Positions 61,284 to 64,000 of a DNA stretch of 64,000 nt are shown here, in pieces. The notes beneath the pieces were generated by a model. The model saw nothing but the letters and a program-made list of their open reading frames with translations, searched no databases and was not told the origin of the DNA. The stretch is taken from the NCBI GenBank assembly GCA_900472175.1, contig UCHD01000010.1, positions 62,001 to 126,000 on the forward strand, written 5' to 3'. A program made the position numbers and the translations under genes. Numbering within the stretch: position 1 is the first letter of the stretch; every line of letters starts with the position of its first letter. The stretch comes from Hyphomicrobiales bacterium (GTDB taxonomy: Bacteria; Pseudomonadota; Alphaproteobacteria; Rhizobiales; Rhizobiaceae).

Positions 61284-62642
61284 ATGTCCAATTCCGAAGC
61301 CGTTCTTCCGCCGCAGAAGAGCTGGACCTTTTCCAGTCCGGATCAGGACGCGCGACCAAGCCTTCCCGAGGTCAATGCCAGCATCCCGGTCCCCTCCGGC
61401 GGCACCTGGGTCCGGCGGCTGATTGCCTTCATGGGGCCGGGCTATATGGTGTCGGTCGGTTACATGGACCCCGGCAACTGGGCGACCGATATCGCCGGCG
61501 GGTCGCAGTTCGGCTATACCCTGTTGACAGTCATCCTGCTTTCCAACCTGATGGCGATCCTCCTTCAGGCGCTCGCCGCCCGCCTTGGCATCGCCACCGG
61601 CCGCGATCTGGCGCAGGCTTGTCGTGACACCTATTCCCGGCCGGTCAATTTCATGCTCTGGCTTGCCTGCGAGGCGGCGATCATCGCCTGTGACCTCGCC
61701 GAAGTGATCGGCACGGCGATCGCGCTGCAGCTTCTGTTCGGCATTCCGCTGATCGGCGGCGCGCTGATCACCGCGGCGGATGCCTTCCTGCTTCTGCTTT
61801 TGATGAACAAGGGCTTTCGCTATCTTGAGGCGTTCGTCATCGCTCTTCTGATCGTCATTGCCGGCTGCTTCCTCGTGCAAATCGCCGCTGCCGCGCCGCC
61901 GGTTGCTGCCGTTCTCTCCGGCTTCCTGCCGTCGAGCGAGGTCGTCACCAATCCGGCCATGCTCTACATCGCCATCGGCATCATCGGCGCCACCGTCATG
62001 CCGCACAATCTTTACCTGCATTCCTCAATCGTCCAGACCCGCAACTACAAGCGCACCGATGAGGGCAAACGTGATGCGATCAAATGGGCGACGGCCGACA
62101 GCACGATCGCGCTGATGCTGGCTTTGTTCATCAATGCCGCCATCCTGATCATTGCCGCCTCGGTCTTCCACGCCAATGGCCGCACCGATGTGGCCGAGAT
62201 CGGCCAGGCCTACGAACTGCTGTCGCCGCTGCTTGGCCTCGGCATTGCCTCGACGCTGTTTGCGGTGGCGCTGCTCGCCTCCGGCCTCAACTCGACAGTG
62301 ACGGCGACGCTGGCTGGCCAGATCGTCATGGAAGGGTTTTTGCGGCTGCGTATTCCGCAATGGGCGAGACGCCTGATCACCCGCGGTATCGCCATCATTC
62401 CGGTCGTCGTCGTCACCTGGCTCTATGGTGAAAAGGGTACGGCGGAACTCCTGGTATTCTCCCAGGTCATCCTGTCGATGCAGCTGCCTTTCGCGGTCAT
62501 TCCGCTGGTCCGCTTCGTTTCCGACAAAAAGAAGATGGGCACTTTCGTCATCCCGAAATATGTCGCCGCCCTTGCCTGGATCGTCGCCTCGATCATCGTC
62601 GTGCTCAATCTCAAGCTGCTTTACGACACGTTTATCGGTTAA
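61284..62642 (+). CDS. mntH: Nramp-family manganese importer
   Basis: A 452-residue proton-coupled Mn2+/Fe2+ importer with eleven or so membrane helices. The metal site is in [10 protein letters not shown] (helix 1, Asp-Pro-Gly-Asn) and [13 protein letters not shown] (helix 6, MPH). The N-terminus is soluble and about 45 residues long. The next gene is separated by a terminator. Control by the divergent MntR is expected. Confidence 0.94.
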   Translation: MSNSEAVLPPQKSWTFSSPDQDARPSLPEVNASIPVPSGGTWVRRLIAFMGPGYMVSVGYMDPGNWATDIAGGSQFGYTLLTVILLSNLMAILLQALAARLGIATGRDLAQACRDTYSRPVNFMLWLACEAAIIACDLAEVIGTAIALQLLFGIPLIGGALITAADAFLLLLLMNKGFRYLEAFVIALLIVIAGCFLVQIAAAAPPVAAVLSGFLPSSEVVTNPAMLYIAIGIIGATVMPHNLYLHSSIVQTRNYKRTDEGKRDAIKWATADSTIALMLALFINAAILIIAASVFHANGRTDVAEIGQAYELLSPLLGLGIASTLFAVALLASGLNSTVTATLAGQIVMEGFLRLRIPQWARRLITRGIAIIPVVVVTWLYGEKGTAELLVFSQVILSMQLPFAVIPLVRFVSDKKKMGTFVIPKYVAALAWIVASIIVVLNLKLLYDTFIG

Positions 62643-62668
62643 GGCCGCCAACAAAAACAAACATGTAG

Positions 62669-62692
62669 AGGCGGCGGGAGTGCCGCCTTTTT
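62669..62692 (+). terminator. Intrinsic terminator of mntH
   Basis: AGGCGGC and GCCGCCT form a 7-bp stem with loop GGGAGT, followed by TTTT, about 27 bases past the mntH stop. Confidence 0.8.
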
Positions 62693-62885
62693 CCTTGGCA
62701 TTATTTCCTCTGTTTCAAGCTGCGGGGATAATCGTGGGCGCTTTTTTCTCCGATTTCACCCGTCTTCCACGCCCGCTTTACGGTGAACTGCGGCCCAAAA
62801 GCCTTCAATTCGCCAGCCATTGCCCCCATATGTTTGTCAAGAGGCGCGCGCTTGCGGGCCGGGAGAAACAACAGGATTGGGTTTC

Positions 62886-63941
62886 ATGTTTAGAGTTGGA
62901 CGCGTTCTTGCGACCGTTGCGGTCGCTTCCATGGTGATGCTGACGGTGGTCGATCTGGCCGAGGCGCGGCGTGGTGGCAGCAGCTTCGGCAGCCGCGGTA
63001 CCCGCACATTCTCCCAGCCTCCGGTCACCCGCACGGCGCCGGCGGATGCGACGCCGATCAACCGCACGATGACCCCGCAGAGCCAGGCGACGACGCCCGG
63101 TGCTGCCGGCCAGCAGAACATGGGTCAGGCGGCTCGTCCCGGCGCCCAGCGTCCGGGCGGCTTCTTCGGCGGCTTTGCAGGCTCCATGCTCGGTGGTCTC
63201 GCCCTCGGTGGCCTGATCGGCATGATGATGGGCAACGGCTTTGGCGGCATGGCCGGCATGCTCGGCATGCTCTTGCAGATCGCCCTGATCGGCGGCGCTG
63301 TGATGCTGGCGCTCCGCTTCTTCCGCAATCGCCAGACGGCAGCACCGGCAGGCTACGCACCGCGTGGCGCCAGCGCCTCGCCGATGCAGGGTTTTGGCAC
63401 GCAGGGCCAGGGCTCCGGCTTTGGCTCGGGCATGCCGTCCTTCAAGATCCCGTCGATCGGTGGTGGCGGTGCCGCTGCTACGGGCGCATCCCGTCCGGCT
63501 CAGCCGCGCATGGCCGATGATACGACCGACGAAATCGGAGTTGGCGAAGAGGATCTCGGCCAGTTCGAGGGAATGCTGAAGCAGGTTCAGGCTGCCTATG
63601 CGGCCGAAGATTACGCCACGCTGCGCAAGCTGACGACGCCGGAAGCAATGTCGTGGCTGGCCGAAGAGCTGAGCGACAATGCCACCAAGGGCCTGAAGAA
63701 CGAGGTCAGCGACGTGCATCTGGTGCAGGGCGATGTCGCCGAAGCCTGGAATGAGGACGGCGATGACTATGCCACCGTCGCCATGCGCTACGAGAGCATC
63801 GACGTCACCCGCGACCGCGCCACCGGCCGCGTCGTCGAGGGTGATCCGGACAACTTGACGGAAACCGTCGAACTTTGGACGTTCCTGCGCAAGCGCGGCG
63901 GCGACTGGCAGGTCTCGGCCATCCAGGGCATGGCGGCCTAA
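62886..63941 (+). CDS. Tim44-domain membrane protein
   Basis: A 351-residue protein. It starts with a signal/anchor sequence (MFRVGRVLATVAVASMVMLT), followed by a Ser/Thr/Pro and Gly-rich stretch, a glycine-rich hydrophobic segment (GGFAGSMLGGLALGGLIGMM) and a second hydrophobic run. The C-terminal 130 residues are a Tim44-like domain (EFEGMLKQVQAAYAAED-type start, MRYESIDVTRDRATGRVVEG, ending WQVSAIQGM). Alphaproteobacterial relatives of mitochondrial Tim44 are membrane-bound, possibly linked to secretion or envelope assembly. The ATG at 62886 has ACAGGA before it. Confidence 0.82.
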   Translation: MFRVGRVLATVAVASMVMLTVVDLAEARRGGSSFGSRGTRTFSQPPVTRTAPADATPINRTMTPQSQATTPGAAGQQNMGQAARPGAQRPGGFFGGFAGSMLGGLALGGLIGMMMGNGFGGMAGMLGMLLQIALIGGAVMLALRFFRNRQTAAPAGYAPRGASASPMQGFGTQGQGSGFGSGMPSFKIPSIGGGGAAATGASRPAQPRMADDTTDEIGVGEEDLGQFEGMLKQVQAAYAAEDYATLRKLTTPEAMSWLAEELSDNATKGLKNEVSDVHLVQGDVAEAWNEDGDDYATVAMRYESIDVTRDRATGRVVEGDPDNLTETVELWTFLRKRGGDWQVSAIQGMAA

Positions 63942-63971
63942 GCGCCGCACCCATCGTCACTTAGAGCTTCG

Positions 63972-63997
63972 ACCGCCGGCTTTGCCGGCGGTTTTTA
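63972..63997 (+). terminator. Intrinsic terminator after the Tim44-domain gene
   Basis: ACCGCCGGC and GCCGGCGGT form a 9-bp stem with a TTT loop, followed by TTTT. Confidence 0.88.
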
Positions 63998-64000
63998 TAT

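Noticed and set aside
1..64000. CRISPR array
   Set aside because: No regularly spaced direct repeats and no cas-like genes were seen.

Overview
The window looks like a chromosomal segment of a Rhizobiaceae bacterium (Rhizobium/Agrobacterium group, Alphaproteobacteria). Supporting signs are the high GC content, the order phoR-pstSCAB-phoU-phoB followed by gcrA, argD and argF, a SAM-II riboswitch in front of metZ, the long two-domain dCTP deaminase, and several small protein families known from rhizobia. No database search was possible, so the genus is not fixed.

Layout. 1-9.8 kb is core chromosome: the end of a LysR regulator, pgi, fadD with a palindromic operator, an MFS exporter, an AI-2E-family permease, a ureidoglycine aminohydrolase and a few very small proteins. 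9.86-32.6 kb is an integrated genomic island. It is bounded by a 47-bp direct repeat that is the 3' part of a tRNA-Thr(CGU) gene; the intact tRNA is at the right end (32559-32634, minus strand) and the copied part at the left end (9864-9910). Inside both ends lies an 18-bp repeat built from two GCTTACT units 11 nt apart, likely recombinase or excisionase arm sites. From 32.6 kb to the end is core chromosome again: nitronate monooxygenase, ppk2, the Pho/Pst cluster, gcrA, argD-argF-hslO, apaG, a CDP-alcohol phosphotransferase, metZ, dcd, tRNA-Gly(CCC), a membrane glycosyltransferase, a periplasmic binding protein, an S24-peptidase regulator, a Ca2+/H+ antiporter, a DMT permease, mntR-mntH and a Tim44-domain protein.

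The island is a mosaic. Its left end holds a relic mobility/replication module: a P4-type integrase that has lost its catalytic half, a DUF927 ATPase that has lost its C-terminus at the same junction, a possible Rep-like protein and an excisionase-like HTH protein. The middle (14.1-24.2 kb) holds a DUF4145 protein and two giant P-loop NTPases with mirrored layouts: one has a PD-(D/E)xK nuclease-like motif ahead of its NTPase (1562 aa), the other has one behind it (1348 aa). This pair is the best candidate for an undescribed anti-phage system. Next come an XRE repressor with a likely operator inside a divergent promoter, a secreted six-cysteine protein, and an orphan flagellin whose exposed domain is internally duplicated. 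The right part has a possible GIY-YIG-like protein, a C39/papain-like cysteine protease next to a frameshifted DUF3768 gene, a small tyrosine recombinase and an OLD-family ATPase/TOPRIM nuclease.

Outside the island the best-supported control elements are the SAM-II riboswitch with a following terminator (metZ), a three-unit PHO box before pstS, a hairpin between pstS and pstC, ACGTTTACG-type operators before both fadD and the nitronate monooxygenase, and several intrinsic terminators.
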